From DATDYA01 sp035289165 (GTDB taxonomy: Bacteria > Patescibacteriota > Patescibacteriia > Magasanikbacterales > GWA2-37-8), in the NCBI GenBank assembly GCA_035289165.1, contig DATDYA010000011.1, positions 1-21,205 on the forward strand: a stretch of DNA of 21,205 nt. The letters are read 5' to 3'. Both the position numbers and the translations under genes were made by a program. Of the stretch, positions 1 to 7,014 are shown piece after piece; the first letter of the stretch is position 1, and every line of letters begins with the position of its first letter. Under the pieces are notes generated by a model, which worked only from the letters and a program-made list of their open reading frames with translations, did not search any database and was not told the origin of the DNA.

Positions 1-141
1 TTCTTTAGATGGCTACTTTAACCGGCTGAAAGGTTTACTGAATGTCCACCGGGGATTAAGTCCTAAAAGACGGTACCGAATGATTGTGGAAATATTTAAG
101 GGGAAGGGTGATTCTAGGTCCTAATATTTTCTATTTAACCA
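1..141 (+). mobile_element. 3' end of an insertion sequence (left copy, truncated by window edge)
   Basis: Bases 36-141 are identical to the reverse complement of 21100-21205, and identity stops abruptly at 142. The segment encodes the C-terminus of a transposase (2-124), followed by a 17-bp non-coding tail that would hold the terminal inverted repeat of the element. The element reads into the window from the left. Only its inner end is visible, so the target-site duplication and the full length cannot be determined. That this is an IS rests on the two-copy structure plus the transposase-like reading frame. Confidence 0.7.
2..124 (+). CDS. Transposase C-terminus (partial, DDE type, IS256-like)
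   Basis: An open frame enters from the left edge and ends at TAA 122-124, giving 40 residues. It starts LDGYFNRLKGLLNVHRGLS and continues with PKRR. The pattern of an acidic residue plus Gly, then LK, then HRGLS and a basic pair is what I know from the C-terminal end of DDE transposases of the IS256/MULE-like group, including the zinc-binding variants common in uncultivated bacteria. The 5' part, with the catalytic DDE residues, lies outside the window, so activity cannot be judged. The same frame recurs at the right edge on the minus strand. The family assignment is moderate; another DDE family is possible. Confidence 0.6.
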   Translation, partial: SLDGYFNRLKGLLNVHRGLSPKRRYRMIVEIFKGKGDSRS

Positions 142-299
142 TAAAAATTAACAAAATTTTTGCCTTCATAAAATTTGTAACCTTACTAATTACCAAAAAT
201 TAATATAAAAATACTTTTACTTTACCCTAGTAATGTTAGTGGGCGGCGCTACATATCGCTAGCCAAATTTTTATTGAAAATCCGAAAAGTTTTATATTG

Positions 300-371
300 T
301 AGCCTGTACGGGAATCGAACCCGTATTTTCGCCGTGAGAGGGCAATGTCCTAGCCGTTAGACGAACAGGCC
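300..371 (-). tRNA. tRNA-Glu (anticodon CUC)
   Basis: Reading the minus strand from 371, a full cloverleaf can be drawn. The acceptor stem is GGCCTGT with ACAGGCT, where the first pair is a G-U wobble. The anticodon stem is TTGCC/GGCGA around loop CTCTCAC, and the T-arm is ACGGG-TTCGATT-CCCGT. The anticodon is CUC, which reads GAG. The D-arm GTCTAACGGCTAGGAC and loop context CNNTCAC match bacterial tRNA-Glu. The discriminator is A at 300, and the bases after it are CAA, so the 3' CCA is not encoded and must be added by CCA transferase. A good promoter lies directly upstream. Confidence 0.93.
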
Positions 372-379
372 AAAAATAT

Positions 380-407
380 GCGGCTATACTAACAAAAAAA
401 TAGCCGC
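380..407 (-). terminator. Possible terminator hairpin after murF, overlapping the tRNA promoter
   Basis: GCGGCTAT (380-387) and ATAGCCGC (400-407) form a perfect 8-bp inverted repeat with a 12-base loop, 9 bases past the murF stop. On the minus strand the hairpin is followed by ATATTTTT (372-379), which fits a weak intrinsic terminator for the long minus-strand run. The same bases contain the -10 box and spacer of the tRNA-Glu promoter, so the repeat could instead be an operator or chance. Confidence 0.4.
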
Positions 408-414
408 TCGTCAA
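386..414 (-). promoter_or_regulatory. Promoter of tRNA-Glu
   Basis: On the minus strand TTGACG (409-414) is followed after exactly 17 bp by TAGTAT (386-391). Transcription would begin near 379, about 8 bases before the mature tRNA 5' end. This is a housekeeping sigma-70-type arrangement with a strong -35 box. Confidence 0.6.
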
Positions 415-416
415 CT

Positions 417-1706
417 TTACTTAACCTCCCATTCTCCACTCTGCCGTACTAATAAATCTTTCGCTCGCTCTGGTTCAGCCATCACCTCCTTCACTACTTT
501 TTCCATCCTCATTCCTTGCGATCCTTTAATCAGAACCACATCCCCTTCTTTCATTTTCTCTTGTAAAAACTTACCCGCACTTTCTGCGTCATTAAACGAA
601 GCCACATCGTGATTATTAAGACCAGCTTCTTTGGCCGCCCGGGCCGTTTCTTTTGAAGCCTCGCCAACTGTAATCAGATAATCTACACCCAATTCCCCGA
701 CTCTAAAACCGACCTCACGATGAGCGTTCATTGTTTCCGGCCCCAACTCTAACATATCTGCTAAAACTGCGTACCTTTCAGCACCGGGTGGAATATCTAC
801 TTGCGACAAAGTCTTCAGGGCTGACTTAGTTGGCTCCGGACTAGAGTTATATGTATCGTCAATAAGTAGCGTGTGTTTTATACCGGCCATTAAACGCATA
901 TGACCCGCCAAAGGTTCAAGTGAACGAATTGATTCCGCTGCTTCGACTAAGTTTATACCCATCGTAATACCGACCGCCATGGCCGCTAAAGCCGAAGAAA
1001 CAAGATGTTCGGCCACAATCCCGGGCAAAAATACTGGTACGATACTTCCTTTGTACAAAACTTTAAAATTCAAACCAGTTGGCCAACCATTTTCTCCTCT
1101 AATAATATTAACATCCGTTGCCTGGAGATCGGCTCCTGTTTGAAAACCAAAAGTTACCACTTCAGCCTTAATGCCTTTGGCTGACTGCATTGATTCGGGG
1201 TTATCAAAATTAACAATGGCCGTACCATCGCTACCCAGGTGAGTTAAAATCACTCTTTTCTCTTCAGCAATTTTTTTAATGGTCTTAAAAAATTCCGTAT
1301 GAGCATGAGCAATGTAAGTCAAAACGCCAATCTTACAAGGAGCGATGCCCACCAGGTATTTAATATCTCCTGGTTTATCGGCCCCCATCTCTAATACCAA
1401 AACCTCTGGATAATCTTTATCCTTTTTTAACAACAAGCTAAGCCCTCGCCACAAAACCACCAGCCAGCCAGCCAAAGATTTGCCCGGAGTTTTTTCAAAA
1501 CCAATAATCGCCAGTGGCACGCCAATTTCGTTGTTGTAATTCTTTGGACTTTTTCTCACCCGGAACCTACTTCCCAAGACCACGGCCGCCGCTTCTTTAG
1601 TCGAAGTTTTACCAATTGAGCCGGTTATACCGACCACATCCGGGTTATACTTACGAATTATTCTTTTAGATAGGAATCGAAGAATTTTAAGCAAAATGGA
1701 TTTCAT
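417..1706 (-). CDS. murF: MurF-type ligase (UDP-MurNAc-tripeptide:D-Ala-D-Ala), lacking domain 1
   Basis: Adds D-Ala-D-Ala to UDP-MurNAc-tripeptide using ATP in the cytoplasm, the last soluble step of the peptidoglycan precursor. The P-loop GITGSIGKTS is at residues 26-35, NYNNEIGVPL (56-65) is MurF-like, EMGAD is at 106-110, the region equivalent to the GPAHLE motif is at about 132-140, and DDTYNSSP (283-290) matches the MurF DTYN motif. At 429 residues it is short because the usual N-terminal UDP-binding domain of about 80 residues is absent. In its place is a basic, hydrophobic helix (residues 1-20) that could touch the membrane. It is last in the minus-strand run, 58 bp after the PBP gene, with its own candidate promoter. 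Family membership is clear; MurF rather than another Mur ligase is well supported. Confidence 0.88.
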   Translation of the reverse strand: MKSILLKILRFLSKRIIRKYNPDVVGITGSIGKTSTKEAAAVVLGSRFRVRKSPKNYNNEIGVPLAIIGFEKTPGKSLAGWLVVLWRGLSLLLKKDKDYPEVLVLEMGADKPGDIKYLVGIAPCKIGVLTYIAHAHTEFFKTIKKIAEEKRVILTHLGSDGTAIVNFDNPESMQSAKGIKAEVVTFGFQTGADLQATDVNIIRGENGWPTGLNFKVLYKGSIVPVFLPGIVAEHLVSSALAAMAVGITMGINLVEAAESIRSLEPLAGHMRLMAGIKHTLLIDDTYNSSPEPTKSALKTLSQVDIPPGAERYAVLADMLELGPETMNAHREVGFRVGELGVDYLITVGEASKETARAAKEAGLNNHDVASFNDAESAGKFLQEKMKEGDVVLIKGSQGMRMEKVVKEVMAEPERAKDLLVRQSGEWEVK

Positions 1707-1732
1707 AATTTTAAAACATTTTAAGTCTGGCT

Positions 1733-1761
1733 AAAATAGCATTTTAAACAATAAAAAACAA
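1733..1761 (-). promoter_or_regulatory. Candidate promoter of murF
   Basis: TTGTTT (1756-1761) and TATTTT (1733-1738) on the minus strand are separated by 17 bp within the 58-bp gap before murF. Predicted start is near 1726, giving a leader of about 20 bases. The region is AT-rich, so a chance match is possible. Confidence 0.4.
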
Positions 1762-1764
1762 GCC

Positions 1765-3489
1765 CTATCTGTCTTCTGGCACGGCAAAATACTTTAACAC
1801 GAACTCTGCCACCTCTTTAAAGGTCGGGGCAGCCGTCGATTCCGCCCACTCTCTTTGTGGCGCTTCATACTTTACCACCATCACAAACTGCGGATCGTCG
1901 GCCGGAAAAAACCCGCCAAAAGTATGATTAGTTTCTTCGGTATAGCCTCCTTTACCAGGGATCTGGGCTGTACCAGTTTTACCAGCCACATAATAATGAT
2001 CGAGCTTAACCCTTGTGGTATAGGTGTTTTCTACTACCGACACTAACATGCCGGTTAAAAGTTTTGCCGCTCGTTCCGATATTACATTTTCAACAATCCG
2101 TGGTTCAGTTTTTTCTTTCCGCCCATCGGCATAACGTTGTTCGGCCACAATAAATGGCCGCGGCATTTTACCTCCATTAGCCACCGCCGCATAAGCCGTG
2201 GCAATTTGCATTGGTGTCACGGTCAATCCTTGGCCAAACGAACCAACCGCCCCATACACCTTACCCTGCTTGTCCAAAGAAGAAATATTCCCTTCAACTT
2301 CCGTATTAATCTCAACTCCAGTTTTCTCACCAAAACCAAACCTTTTTACATAGTCTTGAAACCTTTCCCGGCCCAATTGTTCTTGTACCCAAATCATGGC
2401 TGTATTGACCGAATTTTCTAAAGCCTGCGTCATTGTGATTCGACCGTAACATTTTTTTAAAGCATTGCGGATAGTAAAACCATCGAGCTTGCGTTCACAG
2501 GGATCATTAAAAGTGGTATTAGGATTAACCAGGCTTTGGTCCAGTGCCGCCGCCATCGTTATTGGTTTAAAAACCGACCCCGGCTCGTAAGCCGTGAAAA
2601 TATTCGTGTTATTAAATTCTTCTAAATTTTTTACTTTTGAGTAATTATTAGGGTCAAAATCTGGATAACTGCACATCGCGTAAATCGCCCCGGTGCGTGG
2701 GTCCATCAAAACTAATGACGCACTTTTGGCTTTATACTCCTCCCAACCTTTTTTTAAAACACTGCAGGCCTTATTCTGTACCGAACGATCAAGGGTTAAA
2801 ACTAAATCTCGCCCCTCTTCAGCCTTGACCAAAGTCCGCCCCGCGCTCGCGATCCATGATCCCAAGGCACCTCGTTCCCCAGCCAAAAAACCTGACTTAC
2901 CAGACAATTCAGTATTCCAATATCCCTCCAGCCCATAACTTCCGACCAGACTCCCATTTTCACTCTCACCAGTAAAACCCAAAACATTTGAAGCCAAATT
3001 AGTTTCAGGATAATAACGAAACTTTTGTGGTGCCTTAAATATTCCCGGTAAATTCAAAGCCGCTATTTTATACCACATCACTTCGTCTACCTTTCTCTCG
3101 ACCGGTTCATATGGGTCATCAGACTTCGCCAATTTTTCTAACAATTTAACCTTATCTTCTTCCAAGAGTCCAAAAACCGCACTTAGTTTATCCCCAACCT
3201 CGGCCACTTTATCTTTTGGAATATCCTTTGGCACAGCATAGACTAAATAATATTCTCGACTAACCGCCGCGGGATACTCTTTGTCCCCGCGCGCATCACG
3301 AAAATATATATCCCCGCGTTTAGGATAAAGCTTCTGGTAAATTTCGTGCGTGTTAAGAGCGAATAAAGAATAATAATCGTGTTGAAGGATTTGTAAAATG
3401 AACAGGCGGACAACAATAAAAATCCCAATGATTAAAAAAACCAAAGACAAGACAGTGATTTCTCTTTCATTATTTTTTTCCTTCAACAT
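1765..3489 (-). CDS. Penicillin-binding transpeptidase, FtsI/PBP2 class
   Basis: Membrane-anchored DD-transpeptidase that cross-links peptidoglycan outside the cell. One transmembrane segment spans about residues 11-33. A PBP dimerisation-type region follows, then the transpeptidase domain with all three active-site motifs: SVFK (S305, K308) in the context EPGSVFKPIT, SVN (360-362) and KTG (504-506) in AGKTGTAQI. No glycosyltransferase domain is present, so it is class B. The length of 574 residues is normal for FtsI/PBP2. It begins 2 bp after the gpsA stop, so the two are co-transcribed. Whether it is the division enzyme (FtsI) or the elongation enzyme (PBP2/MrdA) cannot be settled from sequence alone; the Mur gene context favours neither. 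Confidence 0.92.
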   Translation of the reverse strand: MLKEKNNEREITVLSLVFLIIGIFIVVRLFILQILQHDYYSLFALNTHEIYQKLYPKRGDIYFRDARGDKEYPAAVSREYYLVYAVPKDIPKDKVAEVGDKLSAVFGLLEEDKVKLLEKLAKSDDPYEPVERKVDEVMWYKIAALNLPGIFKAPQKFRYYPETNLASNVLGFTGESENGSLVGSYGLEGYWNTELSGKSGFLAGERGALGSWIASAGRTLVKAEEGRDLVLTLDRSVQNKACSVLKKGWEEYKAKSASLVLMDPRTGAIYAMCSYPDFDPNNYSKVKNLEEFNNTNIFTAYEPGSVFKPITMAAALDQSLVNPNTTFNDPCERKLDGFTIRNALKKCYGRITMTQALENSVNTAMIWVQEQLGRERFQDYVKRFGFGEKTGVEINTEVEGNISSLDKQGKVYGAVGSFGQGLTVTPMQIATAYAAVANGGKMPRPFIVAEQRYADGRKEKTEPRIVENVISERAAKLLTGMLVSVVENTYTTRVKLDHYYVAGKTGTAQIPGKGGYTEETNHTFGGFFPADDPQFVMVVKYEAPQREWAESTAAPTFKEVAEFVLKYFAVPEDR

Positions 3490-3490
3490 T

Positions 3491-4489
3491 TTAAAACGAT
3501 TTACGCAAAAACTTTGTTAACTCTTCGCGAGCATCACGACCTCCCACCACCACTCTTTCCACAGTTTCCGCCAGTGGTAATTTAATTTTCTTTTTTCTCC
3601 CTAGTTTTAGAATCAACTTAACCGCTTGGATACCTTCTACCACCTGACCCACTTCAGCCACCGCCTCTTTAATTTTTTTGCCCTTCCCCACATATTCACC
3701 ACAGCGACGATTCCGACTATGTAGTGAAAAACTCGTTCCGATCAAATCCCCAACACCAGCGAGTTCGTATACGGTTTCTTTTTTTCCACCCAAGGCTTTC
3801 ATTAATTCACCCATTTCTTGGAGAGCCGACACTACCAGAACGGCTTTGGTATTCATCGGCATTTCGAGCCCATCACAAATTCCGAGTATTAGAGCATAAA
3901 CATTTTTACAGGCTCCACCGAGTTGTACACCAATAACATCACGCGAGGGAACTAGTTTTAAATAATCATTTTGTAATAGTTTACTAACCAATTGTACTGT
4001 TTTAGAATCCTTACCGGCAATGTTCATCGCCGTAAAATGTCCGTGCCCTAAATCTTTAGCAATCGCTGGCCCAGATAATACTACGGACTTGCCACCAATC
4101 TTTTTTATCTCATCATCTAACACCTGACTCAAAAAAAACATTTTCTTTTCATCTAACCCTTTGGAAAGCGATACGCAAACCACACCTTTTTTCATAAACC
4201 GTACCGCTCGACTAAGAGTCGCGGCAAAAAAAGCACTCGGGATTGCCACAAAAACAACCGCCGTGTCTTGAACGGCCTTTTGTAAATCTGGTTCCGGCCT
4301 AACTCTAGGGGAAAGCTTCAACCCAGGAAAATATTTTTTATTTTCATGACTTTCGGCAATCGCTTTAAGGGGTTCGGGATCACCCTCAAAATTCCAAATT
4401 TTAACGTCATACCCATTATGTGCGAGTACTTCCGCTACGGCTGTCCCCATATTTCCCGCTCCCAAAACTGTTAAAGCAATTTTTGCCAT
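3491..4489 (-). CDS. gpsA: Glycerol-3-phosphate dehydrogenase [NAD(P)+]
   Basis: Reduces dihydroxyacetone phosphate to sn-glycerol-3-phosphate, the backbone for phospholipids and glycerol-phosphate polymers. The nucleotide-binding motif GAGNMG is at residues 10-15, SLSKGL at 107-112, SGPAIAKDL at 139-147 (SGPSFA in many relatives), the catalytic lysine K195 in GGACKNVYAL, and the GVGDLIGTS motif at 246-253. The length of 332 residues is standard. The stop of the P-type ATPase gene lies 5 bp upstream of this start, and the PBP gene begins 2 bp downstream of its stop. It may feed the LtaS-like enzyme encoded upstream in the same run. Confidence 0.95.
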   Translation of the reverse strand: MAKIALTVLGAGNMGTAVAEVLAHNGYDVKIWNFEGDPEPLKAIAESHENKKYFPGLKLSPRVRPEPDLQKAVQDTAVVFVAIPSAFFAATLSRAVRFMKKGVVCVSLSKGLDEKKMFFLSQVLDDEIKKIGGKSVVLSGPAIAKDLGHGHFTAMNIAGKDSKTVQLVSKLLQNDYLKLVPSRDVIGVQLGGACKNVYALILGICDGLEMPMNTKAVLVVSALQEMGELMKALGGKKETVYELAGVGDLIGTSFSLHSRNRRCGEYVGKGKKIKEAVAEVGQVVEGIQAVKLILKLGRKKKIKLPLAETVERVVVGGRDAREELTKFLRKSF

Positions 4490-4494
4490 AAAAT

Positions 4495-7008
4495 TTAGTT
4501 AGACTGTTTTTTTATTAAAATAAATTTAGTTAAGACCATTACAACTAATGGTAGAGACCAAGCTAAAAGATGGTACCCGGCACCCAAATATACCAAACCA
4601 AATAGACCACGCAAAACTGGCAAAAAGACAATTATTTCAATCACGACAATGGTTAAAACACTAATACTCAATAACAGCTTATTATTCTTTACCTGGTACC
4701 ATTCGCGCGTTAAAAGTATCATAAACACCTGACTCAAAACTAAGGACACAAACGCTAATGTCCGGCCCAACAAGAGATCGCCACGATACAGACCGAAATA
4801 AGCGTAAAGACCAAAACTGACGGCCAGGATAGACAGACCTTGCACTATTACTCTCGTCCATAACCGTGACGGAATTAAAGGCTCTTTAACTGGCCGAGGC
4901 CGCTCGGTCATTAAATCACGACGCGGTATTTCCCGCTCGAAGCCTAAAACGGAAGCGGGATCGCAAATAAGTTCTAAAAAAATGATGTGGATCGGAAGAA
5001 AAATTAAACCCTGGCCAAGAAAAAGCGGAAATAAAGCCAGGCCAATAATTGGCAAGTGAAAAGAAGCCAAGAAAACAAAGGCTTGACGTAAATTATCGTA
5101 AATACGCCGTCCCTCTTTGACAGCATTTACGATCGTTGAAAAATTATCATTAAGTAAGACGATGCCAGCGGCGGCTCGCGCCACCTCCGTACCTTTCTCG
5201 CCCATCGCCACCCCAATGTTTGCTTTTTTTAAAGCCGGAGCATCGTTAACTCCATCTCCGGTCATGGCGACGATTTCTCCGTTAGATTGTAAGGCTTCGA
5301 CGATAGAAAATTTTTGTTCCGGCCTTATGCGCGCAAAAATATCATGGGTTTTAACAATCTCTTTTAATTCTTGGTTAGAATATTTTATCAGCTCTTCACC
5401 ACTAACAATTTCTTCATTGTGTTTAATACCGATGCTTTCGGCAATACTATGTGCTGTCAGTTTGTTGTCGCCGGTAATCATAATAATCCGGATCCCCGCC
5501 CTCTGACAAAGAGCAATCGCCTCTTCTACCCCCTCGCGTGGCGGATCACTCATAATAAGCAAACCGACAAACTCCAAATTTTCCAGTTTTATTTTTTCCC
5601 CTTGCTCGCGACATTTTTTGGCAACAGCTACCACCCGATAACCTTCTTCTGCTACTTGGCCGTAATCCATTAAAAGTTTTTCCCGGTCTCGAGTATTCAA
5701 AGCACAGGCTTTAAAAACAAACTCGGGCGCCCCGACGGTATATTGGCAAACCTCTCCCGTTGGCTCCTGCCACAAATGGTGGACCATCTTGGTGGCCGCA
5801 TCAAAAGACGAATCTTCGATCAGGCGTCGTTCCTTAAACATTTGATCAACGTCAATACCGTAATCACGGGCATACCGCTGTGTTTCAACCTCAATCGGGT
5901 CAATCGCTATTTTTTCCAAAGCTAAAACCGCCGATTCTAAAAGTGCATTTAAATTCTTCTTCTCTCCAGTTTTTTCTTTAAGATCAGTGAAATGACCGTT
6001 ACAATAAACTTTTTCCAAAGCCATACGCCCCTCGGTCAGGGTTCCGGTTTTATCCGTACAAATAACCGTGGCTGACCCCAAAGTCTCGACCATCGCCATT
6101 TCTCGAATCATGGCTTTTTGTTTAGCCATGCGCCAAACGCCCAAAATTAAAAAAACATTAAACACCACCGGCATTTCTTCCGGGATTAAAGACATGGCGA
6201 TAGCCAGTCCGCCTAAAACCCCGGCTTGCCAATTATCTTTAAAACCCAAAATAATTCCCACGGTAAACGCCGTCAGAAAAGCGACCACGGCAATCTTTCG
6301 AACCAAAGAATGAATCTTTTTTTCTAGCGGAGTTTTTTGCGCCACGATTTTTTCCAGCAAAGTCCCGAGCGCGCCATAAGCCGTCTTTGCCCCGGTGGCC
6401 GTAATAAACATATACCCCTCACCTTGCAAAACCATCGTCCCCTGGTAAACCCGATGTTCGGCCGCTTCTTTTTTCTCCCAATCTAAGAGATTAGTTTTAA
6501 CAACAGCAATGGATTCACCAGTCAAAATTGATTCATCCACCATTAGGCCCGGCGACTCATAGACATAACCATCCGCCGGAATTTTGTCCCCAGCGGTTAA
6601 ATAAACCAAATCCTGCGGCACTAAATATTTTGACTCAATTTTTTTAGCCGCCCCATCCCGGAACACTACGCCATATTCCACCATTAGTTTATCTAAAACG
6701 GAAATAGCATTGTCGGTCTTCTTTTTCTCTAGCAATTCCATCAGTCCAATCGGAATTACAGCCGCTAAAAAAATAGACGACTCTACCAACTCGCCAAGAA
6801 TAAAATAAAAAAGCGCCGTGATCAGGATTAACAGCATCATCGGCTCGCTAAAAACTTCCCAGGCCTGCCGCCACCAGCGTTTCGGTGGACGAGTGGCGCG
6901 CTGGTTTAGACCGTGGATTTTTAAAAGTGCCGCCGCTTCACTCGAAGTTAAACCAGCATATTTGGTTTTACTAACTAAGATATTCTTTAATGACGGCACC
7001 ATTTCCAT
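4495..7008 (-). CDS. Cation-translocating P-type ATPase (P2-like)
   Basis: ATP-driven cation pump of the inner membrane. In order it has an N-terminal cation-ATPase domain (about 15-60), the actuator TGES (163-166), a PEEMP membrane motif (276-280), the phosphorylation site DKTGTLTEG (D319), TGDN (512-515), TGDGVND (583-589), and then C-terminal membrane helices with LELICDP (678-684). The PEEMP motif and the LEL-DP helix differ from the PEGLP and NLVTD motifs of classical Ca2+ pumps, and they place it in a bacterial P2-like subgroup whose ion is not certain. The usual KGAPE nucleotide-binding motif reads VGAPE (425-429). A second ATG at codon 3 is an alternative start. It lies 6 bp after the transketolase stop. 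Confidence 0.9.
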   Translation of the reverse strand: MEMVPSLKNILVSKTKYAGLTSSEAAALLKIHGLNQRATRPPKRWWRQAWEVFSEPMMLLILITALFYFILGELVESSIFLAAVIPIGLMELLEKKKTDNAISVLDKLMVEYGVVFRDGAAKKIESKYLVPQDLVYLTAGDKIPADGYVYESPGLMVDESILTGESIAVVKTNLLDWEKKEAAEHRVYQGTMVLQGEGYMFITATGAKTAYGALGTLLEKIVAQKTPLEKKIHSLVRKIAVVAFLTAFTVGIILGFKDNWQAGVLGGLAIAMSLIPEEMPVVFNVFLILGVWRMAKQKAMIREMAMVETLGSATVICTDKTGTLTEGRMALEKVYCNGHFTDLKEKTGEKKNLNALLESAVLALEKIAIDPIEVETQRYARDYGIDVDQMFKERRLIEDSSFDAATKMVHHLWQEPTGEVCQYTVGAPEFVFKACALNTRDREKLLMDYGQVAEEGYRVVAVAKKCREQGEKIKLENLEFVGLLIMSDPPREGVEEAIALCQRAGIRIIMITGDNKLTAHSIAESIGIKHNEEIVSGEELIKYSNQELKEIVKTHDIFARIRPEQKFSIVEALQSNGEIVAMTGDGVNDAPALKKANIGVAMGEKGTEVARAAAGIVLLNDNFSTIVNAVKEGRRIYDNLRQAFVFLASFHLPIIGLALFPLFLGQGLIFLPIHIIFLELICDPASVLGFEREIPRRDLMTERPRPVKEPLIPSRLWTRVIVQGLSILAVSFGLYAYFGLYRGDLLLGRTLAFVSLVLSQVFMILLTREWYQVKNNKLLLSISVLTIVVIEIIVFLPVLRGLFGLVYLGAGYHLLAWSLPLVVMVLTKFILIKKQSN

Positions 7009-7014
7009 AAAAAT

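Noticed and set aside
142..299. Gene or RNA in the gap between the left IS end and the tRNA
   Set aside because: No frame of useful length, no convincing hairpin; I see nothing to annotate.
2137..2421. Plus-strand open frames antisense to the PBP gene, and similar frames inside other genes
   Set aside because: They lie wholly within well-supported genes, have low-complexity or unnatural composition and no recognisable motifs.
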